Of a stretch of DNA of 24,710 nucleotides, positions 1 through 5,394 are shown piece after piece (the stretch's first letter is position 1; each line of letters opens with the position of its first letter). The stretch is from a virus: the IMG/VR virus record IMGVR_UViG_3300040807_001652, positions 1-24,710 of that record, one strand, 5' to 3'. The notes under the pieces were generated by a model. That model was not told where the DNA came from and ran no database searches. It saw nothing but the letters and a program-made list of their open reading frames with translations. Both the position numbers and the translations under genes were made by a program.

Positions 1-855
1 AGCCTCGAGAACCTGCCTAAGTTCTCTTCTGTGGGAGAGGCAGCCAGACACTTCACAGACAACTATTTCCGGCCTTCTACGCCCCATTTGGACCGCCGTA
101 CAACCTCTGGTGAATCAGTATATCAGCGGTTCCTCAATGTGGGACCTCAAACCCCAAAGCCCGGCCTGTCACCTATCTTTAATGGTAAGTGGCTAAAGAA
201 TCTGGGTAAGAAGTTTGGTGATAACGCTTCCATTGGCACTGTGTTCTCCAAGGATCCAACCAAGAACGCTAAGTTGATGAGCAAGCTTGACAAGCGAGCA
301 GCCAAGGCACTTGGGGCTATCTACGACTTCCAACAAGGTCGTGGCGATAAGAAGCTAACCAAGAAGGGTTGGAAGTACCTTGAGAAGACTGGCATTTCCA
401 ATTTTGCTGGTGCTTTCGGTATCAACGACAAGCGTAGCCTCGTTCAGTCGAATAATAATGGCAATACATTCAAAATGCCATCTGCTTTGACCACGTTTAA
501 TCCCTCAGATATCTACAAGCAGAACAGCAGCTTCAGTGAAGCGCTTAATGCTCAGTATGAACGTCTGGGATCAATTGGGTCTCAAATGGGTAAGCTATTC
601 GTGGATAAGGCCAACTCTTACGGTACAAAGGCCTTTGAGCTCAGCACTAAGAACGTAGCTGACATCAACAACAGGGCTTACGCCGATGCTGGTAGTAGGG
701 AGGCAATCTCTGATGCTGCTGGTGTCTATGGCGGAGCTGCCCAGGTCAAAGCTGCTGAAGGCGGTGATGATTACGGTGAGAAAGCTATGAATATGGATAC
801 AACAACCATTAACCAAGCTGCGTACGGTACCAGTGCGCCTAACGTCGCCGGATAG
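1..855 (+). CDS. Late protein of unknown function, 5' end cut by window
   Basis: The frame is open from the first base (10 residues before the GTG at position 31), so the true start probably lies upstream; 284 residues are visible. I do not recognise the family. The visible part is rich in Lys, Gly, Asn and Ala, has no membrane segment or cysteine cluster, and includes a basic stretch (about residues 55-130) followed by an Asn/Ser-rich part and an Ala/Gly-rich C-terminal tail. It lies just upstream of the large terminase, where T7-like phages keep late genes (internal virion, fibre, lysis or small terminase genes), so a virion-associated role is possible. This is an inference from position only. 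Confidence 0.75.
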   Translation, partial: SLENLPKFSSVGEAARHFTDNYFRPSTPHLDRRTTSGESVYQRFLNVGPQTPKPGLSPIFNGKWLKNLGKKFGDNASIGTVFSKDPTKNAKLMSKLDKRAAKALGAIYDFQQGRGDKKLTKKGWKYLEKTGISNFAGAFGINDKRSLVQSNNNGNTFKMPSALTTFNPSDIYKQNSSFSEALNAQYERLGSIGSQMGKLFVDKANSYGTKAFELSTKNVADINNRAYADAGSREAISDAAGVYGGAAQVKAAEGGDDYGEKAMNMDTTTINQAAYGTSAPNVAG

Positions 856-863
856 GCCTCTAG

Positions 864-883
864 GAGGGGCTACAAGGCCCCTC
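864..883 (+). terminator. GC-rich hairpin between the late gene and terL
   Basis: A 7-bp perfect stem, GAGGGGC/GCCCCTC, with a 6-nt loop lies in the 49-nt gap between the two genes. No T-tract follows, so it may be an attenuator, an RNA-processing site or a 3'-end stabiliser rather than a true Rho-independent terminator. Confidence 0.4.
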
Positions 884-904
884 TAACCCCACTCACGCTA
901 GATT

Positions 905-2644
905 ATGCCTAACACTAAAACAAGCCGCCTTGAAGAGGCGTTAAAGGGGGACTTCAAGATTTTCTTACGTGCCGTATGGCATGAGCTAGGACTCCCTGCA
1001 CCAACCCGTGCCCAGAACTGCATAGCAGACTATCTGCAGAATGGGCCTAAGCGATTACAGATTCAAGCATTTAGAGGTATTGGAAAGTCTTATGTTACCG
1101 CCGCCTATGTACTATGGGAGCTCTTCAGAGATCCCGACAAGAAGATTATTTGTCTGTCCGCATCTAAAGATCGTGCAGACTCCAACTCGATCTTCCTCCA
1201 GAAGCTCATTATGCAGATCGACTGGCTCGCGCATATGCGGCCTAAAGGCGATCAGTTCCGCTGGTCTCGTGTCAACTTTGACATTGGCGGCTGTGTTCCT
1301 ACTCAGTCACCTTCAGTCAAGTCAGTCGGTATCACTGGTAACTTCACGGGTAGTCGAGCGGACATCATCCTCTACGACGACGTCGAAGTCCCCAACAACT
1401 CTGCTACAGACATGCAGAGAGAGAAGCTGCTCCAGCTTGTAACTGAAGCTGAATCAGTCCTCATTCCTAAGAAGACTTCCAGGATTATCTATCTTGGTAC
1501 TCCTCAGACAACCTTCACCGTCTATCGTAAGCTATCTGAGAGGGGCTACAAGCCCTTTGTATGGCCTGCTAGGTACCCTAGTGACCAAAGCCTCTATGAA
1601 GGCACCTTAGCGCCCCAGCTAGAGGCCGATCTGGAAAAGGGGGCTAAAGCGGGATCTCCAACAGATACTCGATTCGGAGAAGAGGAGCTAACAGAGCGTG
1701 AAGCCCACATGGGGCGCTCTAACTTCGAACTCCAGTTCCAATTAAACACAACCCTGTCTGATGCTGAGAAGTTCCCCCTTAGATTCTCTGACTTCATTTG
1801 TACACCTCTGTCTGACACCTGTGCTGAGCGTTACGCTTGGAGCAGTGACCTTCGTTACGTACACAAGGAGTTGCCTGCTGTCGGTCTACCTGGAGATCGT
1901 TGGTTTGCACCGATGTTTATTGATGAGGGGATGGACGACTATGCCGAGACGATCGTCTCCGTTGACCCTAGCGGTCGTGGTACTGACGAGACAGTGTATA
2001 CGGTTCTGTCTCAAGCTAATGGATATGTGTTCTTCCGCCATATGGGCGCTTCACGTGACGGCTATTCGGATACAACGTTATCTGAAATCGTAAGAACCGC
2101 TAAAAAGTATCATGCTACTACGATCCTTGTCGAGTCCAACTTTGGTGACGGAATGGTATGTGAACTCCTTAAGAGACACCTCATACAGCAGCAATGTAAT
2201 GCCCATCTGGAAGAGGTACGTGCTTCAGTACGAAAGGAGGAGCGAATCATTGAGACTCTGGAACCTATTCTAAATCAACACAAGCTAATCGTAGATCCCA
2301 AGGTTATTGAGTGGGACTACAGATCCAATCCAGACGTTGCTCCAGAGAAGAGACTGGAATACATGCTCATGTACCAGCTCTCCCGCATGTGTAGGGAGAA
2401 GGGAGCAGTCAAACATGATGACCGGGTTGACTCGCTTGCTCAAGGGGTCCAATGGTTTACAGATGCTCTTGCTCAATCCGCTCATAAGCGTCAAGCAGAA
2501 AGACGAAATGAAGAGTGGACAGCAATGATGGAGATGTTCGAAGAAGCTCCCTCTGAAGCAATTGATGGTCTCTGTTTAGGGGTCAGTTTTACCCAGTTTA
2601 AGCGTAAGTCTCAGAACCTACGCAAACCCTTGCGCTGGAACTAA
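905..2644 (+). CDS. terL: Terminase, large subunit (T7 gp19-like)
   Basis: ATPase and nuclease of the DNA packaging motor, which docks on the portal and cuts concatemers at the genome ends. The ATPase domain has a Walker A-like FRGIGKS (K61) and Walker B IILYDDVE (D158/D159). The C-terminal RNase H-like nuclease shows the first acidic residue in SVDPSGRG (D354), a second block VESNFGDG and the final acidic cluster HDDRVDSLAQG. At 579 residues it is close to T7 gp19 (586). The ATG at 905 starts right before the conserved N-terminus. It is followed by a long non-coding stretch and then the early genes, as expected for the last gene before the right genome end of a T7-like phage. Confidence 0.97.
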   Translation: MPNTKTSRLEEALKGDFKIFLRAVWHELGLPAPTRAQNCIADYLQNGPKRLQIQAFRGIGKSYVTAAYVLWELFRDPDKKIICLSASKDRADSNSIFLQKLIMQIDWLAHMRPKGDQFRWSRVNFDIGGCVPTQSPSVKSVGITGNFTGSRADIILYDDVEVPNNSATDMQREKLLQLVTEAESVLIPKKTSRIIYLGTPQTTFTVYRKLSERGYKPFVWPARYPSDQSLYEGTLAPQLEADLEKGAKAGSPTDTRFGEEELTEREAHMGRSNFELQFQLNTTLSDAEKFPLRFSDFICTPLSDTCAERYAWSSDLRYVHKELPAVGLPGDRWFAPMFIDEGMDDYAETIVSVDPSGRGTDETVYTVLSQANGYVFFRHMGASRDGYSDTTLSEIVRTAKKYHATTILVESNFGDGMVCELLKRHLIQQQCNAHLEEVRASVRKEERIIETLEPILNQHKLIVDPKVIEWDYRSNPDVAPEKRLEYMLMYQLSRMCREKGAVKHDDRVDSLAQGVQWFTDALAQSAHKRQAERRNEEWTAMMEMFEEAPSEAIDGLCLGVSFTQFKRKSQNLRKPLRWN

Positions 2645-2722
2645 TTAACAACGACTGCGGCCATTAGCAAGGAGAGGACCAAGGGAAGTGGTGCTCCCCC
2701 TCTCCAAGGTGGATGGCGACAC

Positions 2723-2762
2723 GGGGAAGAAGACCACCTAATCGGTAGTCTCTTCCCCCTTT
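2723..2762 (+). terminator. Terminator-like hairpin after terL
   Basis: GGGGAAG (2723-2729) pairs with CTTCCCC (2752-2758), and the inner AGAC/GTCT extends the stem after a one-base bulge, giving 11 bp. A short T-tract (2760-2762) follows. The position 80 nt after the terL stop fits the end of the late transcript. The T-tract is short, so efficiency is uncertain. Confidence 0.5.
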
Positions 2763-2773
2763 AAGCCGCCTAA

Positions 2774-2875
2774 GGGGGGGACTATAGGGGGGGATTAAAG
2801 ACCGTATAAGCCGGTGATGGGGGGAATAAGAGGGGGATTAGACAGGAATATGGAATAGACGGGGATAAAGGGGGG
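2774..2875 (+). repeat. Degenerate G-run repeat array
   Basis: Six runs of 4-7 G occur within about 100 nt, at 2774-2780, 2787-2793, 2819-2824, 2832-2836, 2861-2864 and 2870-2875. Several are followed by an A/T-rich word of the type ATTAAAG, AATAAGA, ATTAGAC or ATAAAG, so this is a degenerate repeat, roughly GGGGG-RATWARA. T7 has arrays of short imperfect CCTAAAG repeats next to its terminal repeat; a similar role in packaging or end processing is an inference. The G runs could also form a quadruplex. Confidence 0.6.
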
Positions 2876-2900
2876 AGTATATCCATCACATCTTTATAGC

Positions 2901-2929
2901 TGACGTATGACTGATGATAGATGACGTAT
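2901..2929 (+). repeat. Two TGACGTAT direct repeats, 21 bp apart
   Basis: TGACGTAT occurs at 2901-2908 and again at 2922-2929, a period of 21 bp or two helical turns, in an A/T-rich segment within otherwise G-rich DNA. The spacing suits binding of a dimeric protein on one face of the DNA. No function is known. Confidence 0.4.
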
Positions 2930-2984
2930 CCGATTAGATGGAATTCTAACGTTAAAGCGGACACGTCCTACTACTGAGAGTATT

Positions 2985-3012
2985 TTGTCAGAAAAATGTG
3001 AACCCGTATACG
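2985..3012 (+). promoter_or_regulatory. Weak sigma70-like promoter candidate
   Basis: TTGTCA (2985-2990), a 16-nt spacer and TATACG (3007-3012) match the bacterial -35 and -10 boxes at 5/6 and 4/6 positions. It lies in the A/T-rich part of the genome-end region. T7 has several tandem early host promoters, so a second, weaker one here is plausible but unproven. Confidence 0.3.
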
Positions 3013-3125
3013 ATAAGGTAGGGGCCAAAATCCCCCCTTAGCCCCCCCTTGAAACCCATTGCAACGGGGTAGGGGGCCTGTGATGGTGAAAGCGGGCGCT
3101 AGCTCGCACCCTATGCGCTATATGT

Positions 3126-3181
3126 GGGGTCAAAGGGGGCATCAAGGGGCCTAAAGGGGCTAGATGCGGGGTCAAAGGGGG
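3126..3181 (+). repeat. GGGGTCAAAGGGGG direct repeats
   Basis: The 14-mer GGGGTCAAAGGGGG is present at 3126-3139 and 3168-3181, with related words ATCAAGGGGCC and CTAAAGGGGC between. A near-inverted version (CCCCTTTGAACC) occurs at about 3223-3234. This belongs to the same family of G-rich words that fills the presumed genome-end region. Confidence 0.55.
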
Positions 3182-3267
3182 TTGACTTATGCCCCTAAGT
3201 GCGCGCATCTGTTCGCTTTGATCCCCTTTGAACCCTCATCAACCCGCTACATCGCTCTACAAGGCCA

Positions 3268-3370
3268 CTAGCGGGCGTTAGCACGCCCTACAAGGGGCTA
3301 CAAGGGGCTTCAAGCATTGATTGGGTGCAATGACACCAACGACCAGCTAGGGCGTGCTAGCGCCCGCTAG
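3268..3370 (+). repeat. 23-bp inverted repeat with 57-nt loop
   Basis: Positions 3268-3290 and 3348-3370 are inverted copies of each other over 23 bp with one T/C difference, which in RNA would still pair as G-U. The arms contain GCGGGCG and CACGCCC blocks. The loop (3291-3347) holds two tandem copies of CAAGGGGCT[A/T]. A third, diverged copy of the arm lies at 3091-3113. Such a long stem may mark a genome-end cleavage or hairpin site, or a processing site; this is inference. Confidence 0.65.
3291..3310 (+). repeat. Tandem 10-mer CAAGGGGCT[A/T] x2
   Basis: CAAGGGGCTA and CAAGGGGCTT stand head to tail and are followed by a partial third unit (CAAG). A related tandem pair, AGGGGCTTAC x2, lies at 3371-3390 just outside the second arm of the inverted repeat. 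Confidence 0.55.
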
Positions 3371-3390
3371 AGGGGCTTACAGGGGCTTAC
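3371..3390 (+). repeat. Tandem 10-mer AGGGGCTTAC x2
   Basis: Two perfect head-to-tail copies are followed by ACAG, directly after the second arm of the 23-bp inverted repeat. The words are related to the CAAGGGGCTA pair within the loop of that repeat. Confidence 0.55.
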
Positions 3391-3678
3391 AGCGTGGACC
3401 ATGGATATAGAGCGTGCTCGATGCATTAGGTCATTCACCATCACCCTGCCCGCTTGAGCCCCCTTGAAGCCTCATATATCTATTGTTACAGGCCTCGTTA
3501 CAATGAATTTATCCAGTGATACCAATGGATTTGGGGTGGATATGGCACAACAGGTAGAAATACTCATGCCATCTCGGCTGGCTGGGGTCCATAATGTGGG
3601 TACGAGGCGAGGGGAAGGCGGCAACGCACCTCAAGCCTCACACCAAGAAGGAGCCGGCGAGAAGCCAGGCCAACCGAC

Positions 3679-3707
3679 TTGACAAACGCCACGATCCGGG
3701 GCATAAT
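3679..3707 (+). promoter_or_regulatory. Strong sigma70-type early promoter
   Basis: A perfect -35 box TTGACA (3679-3684), an optimal 17-nt spacer and a -10 box CATAAT (3702-3707, 5/6) form the best bacterial promoter I could find in the window. Transcription would begin near 3714 and run into the early gene cassette. The position just left of the first genes matches the host-RNAP promoters of T7-like phages, which must fire before the phage polymerase is made. Confidence 0.7.
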
Positions 3708-3772
3708 CGGACCAAGGCCACCGGGAAGGCCTTCCAAAGTTCCCACCAGCACCTAGACAACCGAATCACGGA

Positions 3773-3889
3773 TCTCCCAGGCAATAAGGCCAGGGCTTCC
3801 CCGAGAACTCTCCCACGCACTCCGGCTCACCAAGGCAGGCACGGGCAAAGGGATCGAGCGGGGCACGACAGGCAATAAGCCCTGGGAGA
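3773..3889 (+). repeat. Direct and inverted repeats in the early leader
   Basis: CAGGCAATAAG occurs at 3778-3788 and 3869-3879. Overlapping these, TCTCCCAGG (3773-3781) is the inverse complement of CCTGGGAGA (3881-3889), so the leader RNA could fold with the two direct repeats near its ends. With no gene here, the stretch 3710-3953 looks like a structured untranslated leader or a small RNA. Confidence 0.45.
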
Positions 3890-3905
3890 CACCGAGTTCC
3901 GCAGA

Positions 3906-3953
3906 GCACCAAGACAAGGCGAGAAGCCGAGAGATCGAATCACTCCTTGGTGC
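3906..3953 (+). ncRNA. tRNA-like fold in the early leader (speculative)
   Basis: GCACCAAG (3906-3913) pairs perfectly with CTTGGTGC (3946-3953), like an acceptor stem. Inside it are a small hairpin GGC-GAGAA-GCC (3918-3928) and a T-arm-like element, GAGAG-ATCGAAT-CACTC (3929-3945), abutting the 3' strand; its loop ATCGAAT resembles the TTCRANY consensus and the stem has one mismatch. D and anticodon arms are absent and no CCA directly follows, so it is not an ordinary tRNA. It may be a tRNA-like processing or regulatory element, or chance. Confidence 0.3.
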
Positions 3954-3977
3954 ATTGCCAGCCAATGAGGCTGGCTC
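3954..3977 (+). repeat. Leader hairpin repeat, copy 1
   Basis: A 24-nt element containing the 7-bp stem GCCAGCC/GGCTGGC with a 5-nt loop, 10 nt before the ATG at 3988. A second copy with 23/24 identity is at 4597-4620, also just upstream of a gene. A role in RNA processing (T7 early mRNA is cut by RNase III at intergenic stems) or in translation control is an inference. Confidence 0.65.
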
Positions 3978-3987
3978 ACCTAGTACA

Positions 3988-4146
3988 ATGCTTCTTCAAG
4001 CTGCTGCTGGCTCACGTAAGCTGGCTAACCACACCGACCCACGGACACAAGGCGGTGACAGGGCTGAGGCTTTCCGCTTTGACCCTGCTGCAGATCCACG
4101 GTTCGTGGCATTCATGGCTAAAGTTCACCATCATCACGAGGCTTGA
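3988..4146 (+). CDS. Small early protein, unknown
   Basis: This frame encodes 52 residues with no recognised family. It starts MLLQAAAG, has a polar middle and the hydrophobic/aromatic segment PRFVAFMAKV near the end, and finishes with four histidines. The histidines come from the recurrent leader word TTCACCATCATCAC, which here doubles as the upstream region of the next gene. I chose the ATG at 3988 because it follows the hairpin repeat, as the ATG at 4632 follows the other copy; an in-frame start at 3955 would run through the hairpin. It is the first candidate gene after the early promoter. Coding status is likely but not certain. Confidence 0.5.
   Translation: MLLQAAAGSRKLANHTDPRTQGGDRAEAFRFDPAADPRFVAFMAKVHHHHEA
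4124..4140 (+). promoter_or_regulatory. TTCACCATCA leader motif
   Basis: TTCACCATCATCACGAG lies 27 nt upstream of the ATG at 4151 and shares TTCACCATCA plus CACGAGG with the copy at 5546. The GAGG at its end could pair weakly with 16S rRNA. Confidence 0.45.
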
Positions 4147-4150
4147 TCTC

Positions 4151-4309
4151 ATGCAATCGATGACATCCGTTAAGTGCTCTGGCAAGACTGCTCGCAAGGG
4201 CAGGATCTACCATCAGCTCAAGGGCAAAAAAGTTGACCGGCCTATTGACTGGTCAGCCAAGCCACCAAAGGCTAAGGCTCTTGAAATCGTCACTCTCATT
4301 AAGGCCTGA
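4151..4309 (+). CDS. Small basic early protein, unknown
   Basis: A 52-residue, strongly basic frame (Lys/Arg-rich, including KGRIYHQLKGKK) with one tryptophan and a short hydrophobic C-terminal helix (LEIVTLIKA). I do not recognise it. Its charge would suit nucleic-acid or RNA-polymerase binding, but nothing specific shows this. A second in-frame ATG is at 4160. It starts 5 nt after the previous stop and ends 3 nt before the next ATG, so it fits a tight operon. Small basic early proteins of podoviruses often modify host functions; that is an inference. Confidence 0.55.
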   Translation: MQSMTSVKCSGKTARKGRIYHQLKGKKVDRPIDWSAKPPKAKALEIVTLIKA

Positions 4310-4312
4310 ACC

Positions 4313-4555
4313 ATGACCACACGCACATGCCCAACGCTTGGCTATCTCTTCCCAGCTGCTCGTGATGAGGACTGGGATGCACAGATCGATGACATCATCT
4401 ACGAACTCGCTGAGATGGAGGCTGCTCCTAACTCTGAGGAATGGGCCGATGCCATCGAGGGTTATCGCTGCATGACCGATGCTGAGATAGCTCAGATCTA
4501 CGTCGATAGATCTCAAGCAGTCTATGAGCCCATCGACTATGATGAGGCCTGGTGA
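4313..4555 (+). CDS. Small acidic early protein, unknown
   Basis: 80 residues, very acidic, with many Asp/Glu spread throughout (DEDWDAQIDDIIYELAEME) and an acidic C-terminus ending DEAW. There is no signal peptide, membrane segment or known motif. The charge distribution is like that of DNA-mimic inhibitor proteins used by phages against host nucleases or transcription, but this is only a resemblance in composition. It follows the basic 52-residue gene by 3 nt, which raises the question whether the two products bind each other. Confidence 0.7.
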   Translation: MTTRTCPTLGYLFPAARDEDWDAQIDDIIYELAEMEAAPNSEEWADAIEGYRCMTDAEIAQIYVDRSQAVYEPIDYDEAW

Positions 4556-4570
4556 TCCGTTAAAGCGGGA

Positions 4571-4591
4571 GGACAGGTGCAATCCCTGTCC
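4571..4591 (+). other. Hairpin with 7-nt T-loop-like loop, followed by CACCA
   Basis: GGACAGG pairs perfectly with CCTGTCC around the loop TGCAATC, and the next bases are CACCA. It resembles the 3' minihelix of a tRNA, but no 5' acceptor strand, D arm or anticodon arm can be built upstream. It directly precedes the second leader hairpin repeat. Confidence 0.4.
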
Positions 4592-4596
4592 CACCA

Positions 4597-4620
4597 ATTG
4601 CCAGCCACTGAGGCTGGCTC
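4597..4620 (+). repeat. Leader hairpin repeat, copy 2
   Basis: It is 23/24 identical to 3954-3977, with the same 7-bp GCCAGCC/GGCTGGC stem and the only change in the loop. It lies 11 nt upstream of the ATG at 4632, nearly the same distance as copy 1 from its gene. Confidence 0.65.
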
Positions 4621-4631
4621 CTTTAAGCACC

Positions 4632-4880
4632 ATGAACACCACCACCAAAGCTGCCTTCCGTACCGTTGCTGAGGCTGATGTCTTTGCAGCTGACAAGGCT
4701 CCCGCCAAGGTAGTCCGTCCCTACTACCTCGCTGATATGGATCACGCCGCTAGCATGGCCCGTGGCTGGGCAGTGCTTGCAGACTGTGGTCGCCCCGGCG
4801 CTGCTGAGCGCTTCAACGAGTGCATTCACACGGCCATGGGCTGGCGCCCTGAGCACACAGCTGATGAGCTCACCTTCTGA
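4632..4880 (+). CDS. Small early protein, unknown
   Basis: An 82-residue protein of unknown family. The N-terminus MNTTTKAAFRTVAEADVF is followed by an Ala-rich segment, KVVRPYYLADMDHAASMARGW, and a C-terminal part with two cysteines (LADCGRP and FNECIH). It has no signal peptide or membrane segment. I chose the ATG at 4632 because it follows the hairpin repeat; a longer frame from 4524 would overlap the previous gene and run through both hairpins. A pair of stable hairpins follows its stop codon, possibly an attenuator between this gene and the next. Confidence 0.65.
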   Translation: MNTTTKAAFRTVAEADVFAADKAPAKVVRPYYLADMDHAASMARGWAVLADCGRPGAAERFNECIHTAMGWRPEHTADELTF

Positions 4881-4890
4881 TCATCCTACT

Positions 4891-4927
4891 GAGGCCTTCG
4901 GGCCTCTCTAGGGTGTTCTCGCACCCT
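4891..4927 (+). terminator. Two consecutive hairpins, one with a TTCG tetraloop
   Basis: GAGGCC-TTCG-GGCCTC (4891-4906) is a very stable C(UUCG)G hairpin, and AGGGTG-TTCTCG-CACCCT (4910-4927) follows after 3 nt. There is no T-tract, so RNA processing or attenuation is more likely than full termination. The second hairpin is followed by ACCAATT, the same word that follows the hairpin at 4571. Confidence 0.45.
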
Positions 4928-4932
4928 ACCAA

Positions 4933-4942
4933 TTCACCATCA
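4933..4942 (+). promoter_or_regulatory. TTCACCATCA leader motif
   Basis: An exact copy of the word, followed by TCATTC, ends 11 nt before the ATG at 4954. No Shine-Dalgarno sequence is present upstream of this gene. Confidence 0.45.
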
Positions 4943-4953
4943 TCATTCAACCA

Positions 4954-5211
4954 ATGGACTTCGAACAACGTCTTGAGCGCTACGTGCGCATCTTTGTCAA
5001 GGTTTGTGTAGCCGTATATGTTGCGGGCTACACGCTTGGATCATTTGTCCACAAGGCCAACAATCAGCTGACTGCCCTTGTACGCCTTCCTAGGCGCTCT
5101 AAGGTACAGAAGGCCCAACGCCTAGCTAAGCAAGCCTTACAGGCCCTTCTAGACGCCGCTGAGCGCCTTCTAGCTCAGGCTGATCAGTACCTATCAACCC
5201 TTGAGGCCTAA
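4954..5211 (+). CDS. Small single-pass membrane protein, unknown
   Basis: 85 residues. Residues about 11-32 form one hydrophobic segment (VRIFVKVCVAVYVAGYTLG), followed by a basic linker (RLPRRSKVQKAQRLAKQA) and a heptad-like Leu/Ala-rich helix to the C-terminus. This suggests one membrane anchor with a cytoplasmic coiled-coil tail. I do not recognise a family. It overlaps no neighbour and is followed after 3 nt by the next gene. Early phage membrane proteins can act in superinfection exclusion or membrane takeover; nothing in the sequence proves either. Confidence 0.7.
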   Translation: MDFEQRLERYVRIFVKVCVAVYVAGYTLGSFVHKANNQLTALVRLPRRSKVQKAQRLAKQALQALLDAAERLLAQADQYLSTLEA

Positions 5212-5214
5212 CTG

Positions 5215-5394
5215 ATGCCCATGCACTACACCGTCATCTATAAGGATGAGCGCAACCAGCGCCGTCACTTCTGTTGCTATGCGACTGGCGTCTATGAGGC
5301 GCGGATCGCAGCAATGGAGCTCAACGCTCACATCCACCAGCACCCCAACTCCATTACCCACATCATCACGAACAACAATGACGACTGGCAGTAA
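5215..5394 (+). CDS. Small early protein, His-rich C-terminus, unknown
   Basis: A 59-residue frame beginning MPMHYTVIYKDERNQRRH. The pattern of a short beta-strand (YTVIYKD), a turn and second strand (HFCCYATG), then a helix (YEARIAAMELNAHIHQH) looks like a compact alpha/beta fold. The C-terminus is NNNDDWQ. It begins 3 nt after the previous stop and overlaps the next gene by 17 nt. The reading frame uses the G/C-ending codons of its neighbours, which supports that it is coding. The family is unknown; the ATG at 5221 is an alternative start. Confidence 0.6.
   Translation: MPMHYTVIYKDERNQRRHFCCYATGVYEARIAAMELNAHIHQHPNSITHIITNNNDDWQ

Larger units (their letters stand above)
2645..3987. other. 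Non-coding genome-end region (putative terminal repeat and early control region)
   Basis: I see no convincing gene in these 1.3 kb on either strand; the short open frames are basic, low-complexity and lack the codon pattern of the neighbours. The stretch holds, in order, a terminator-like hairpin, six runs of 4-7 G, two TGACGTAT direct repeats, a weak promoter candidate, inverted and tandem repeats based on CAAGGGGC words, a strong sigma70 promoter and a structured leader. In T7 the terminase end and early end are the two genome ends, joined through the direct terminal repeat in concatemers or circularised assemblies. I infer that the terminal repeat lies here; its borders cannot be read from sequence alone. 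Confidence 0.7.

Noticed and set aside
2781-2796. T7-like promoter (ACTATAGGGG)
   Set aside because: It matches only the T7 initiation core, the upstream recognition part is absent, and no repeated copy with the same flanks exists before other genes. It belongs to the G-run array.
3317-3331. Syn5-type phage promoter (ATTGGG...)
   Set aside because: Only the first six bases fit the Syn5 promoter as I remember it; the rest diverges, and there is no second copy.
3503-3682. 59-residue open frame just upstream of the early promoter
   Set aside because: The first half looks somewhat protein-like, but the second half is Gly/Arg/Gln-rich noise ending inside the promoter; no Shine-Dalgarno and no coding neighbour.
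3594-3878. 94-residue open frame across the early promoter
   Set aside because: Extremely basic and Pro/His/Arg-rich, contains the -35 and -10 boxes and leader repeats, and no ribosome binding site; best explained as non-coding DNA.
4524-4596. tRNA gene ending in ...CCTGTCCCACCA
   Set aside because: Only the 3' hairpin resembles a T arm. No complementary 5' acceptor strand, D arm or anticodon arm can be formed in the preceding 75 nt.
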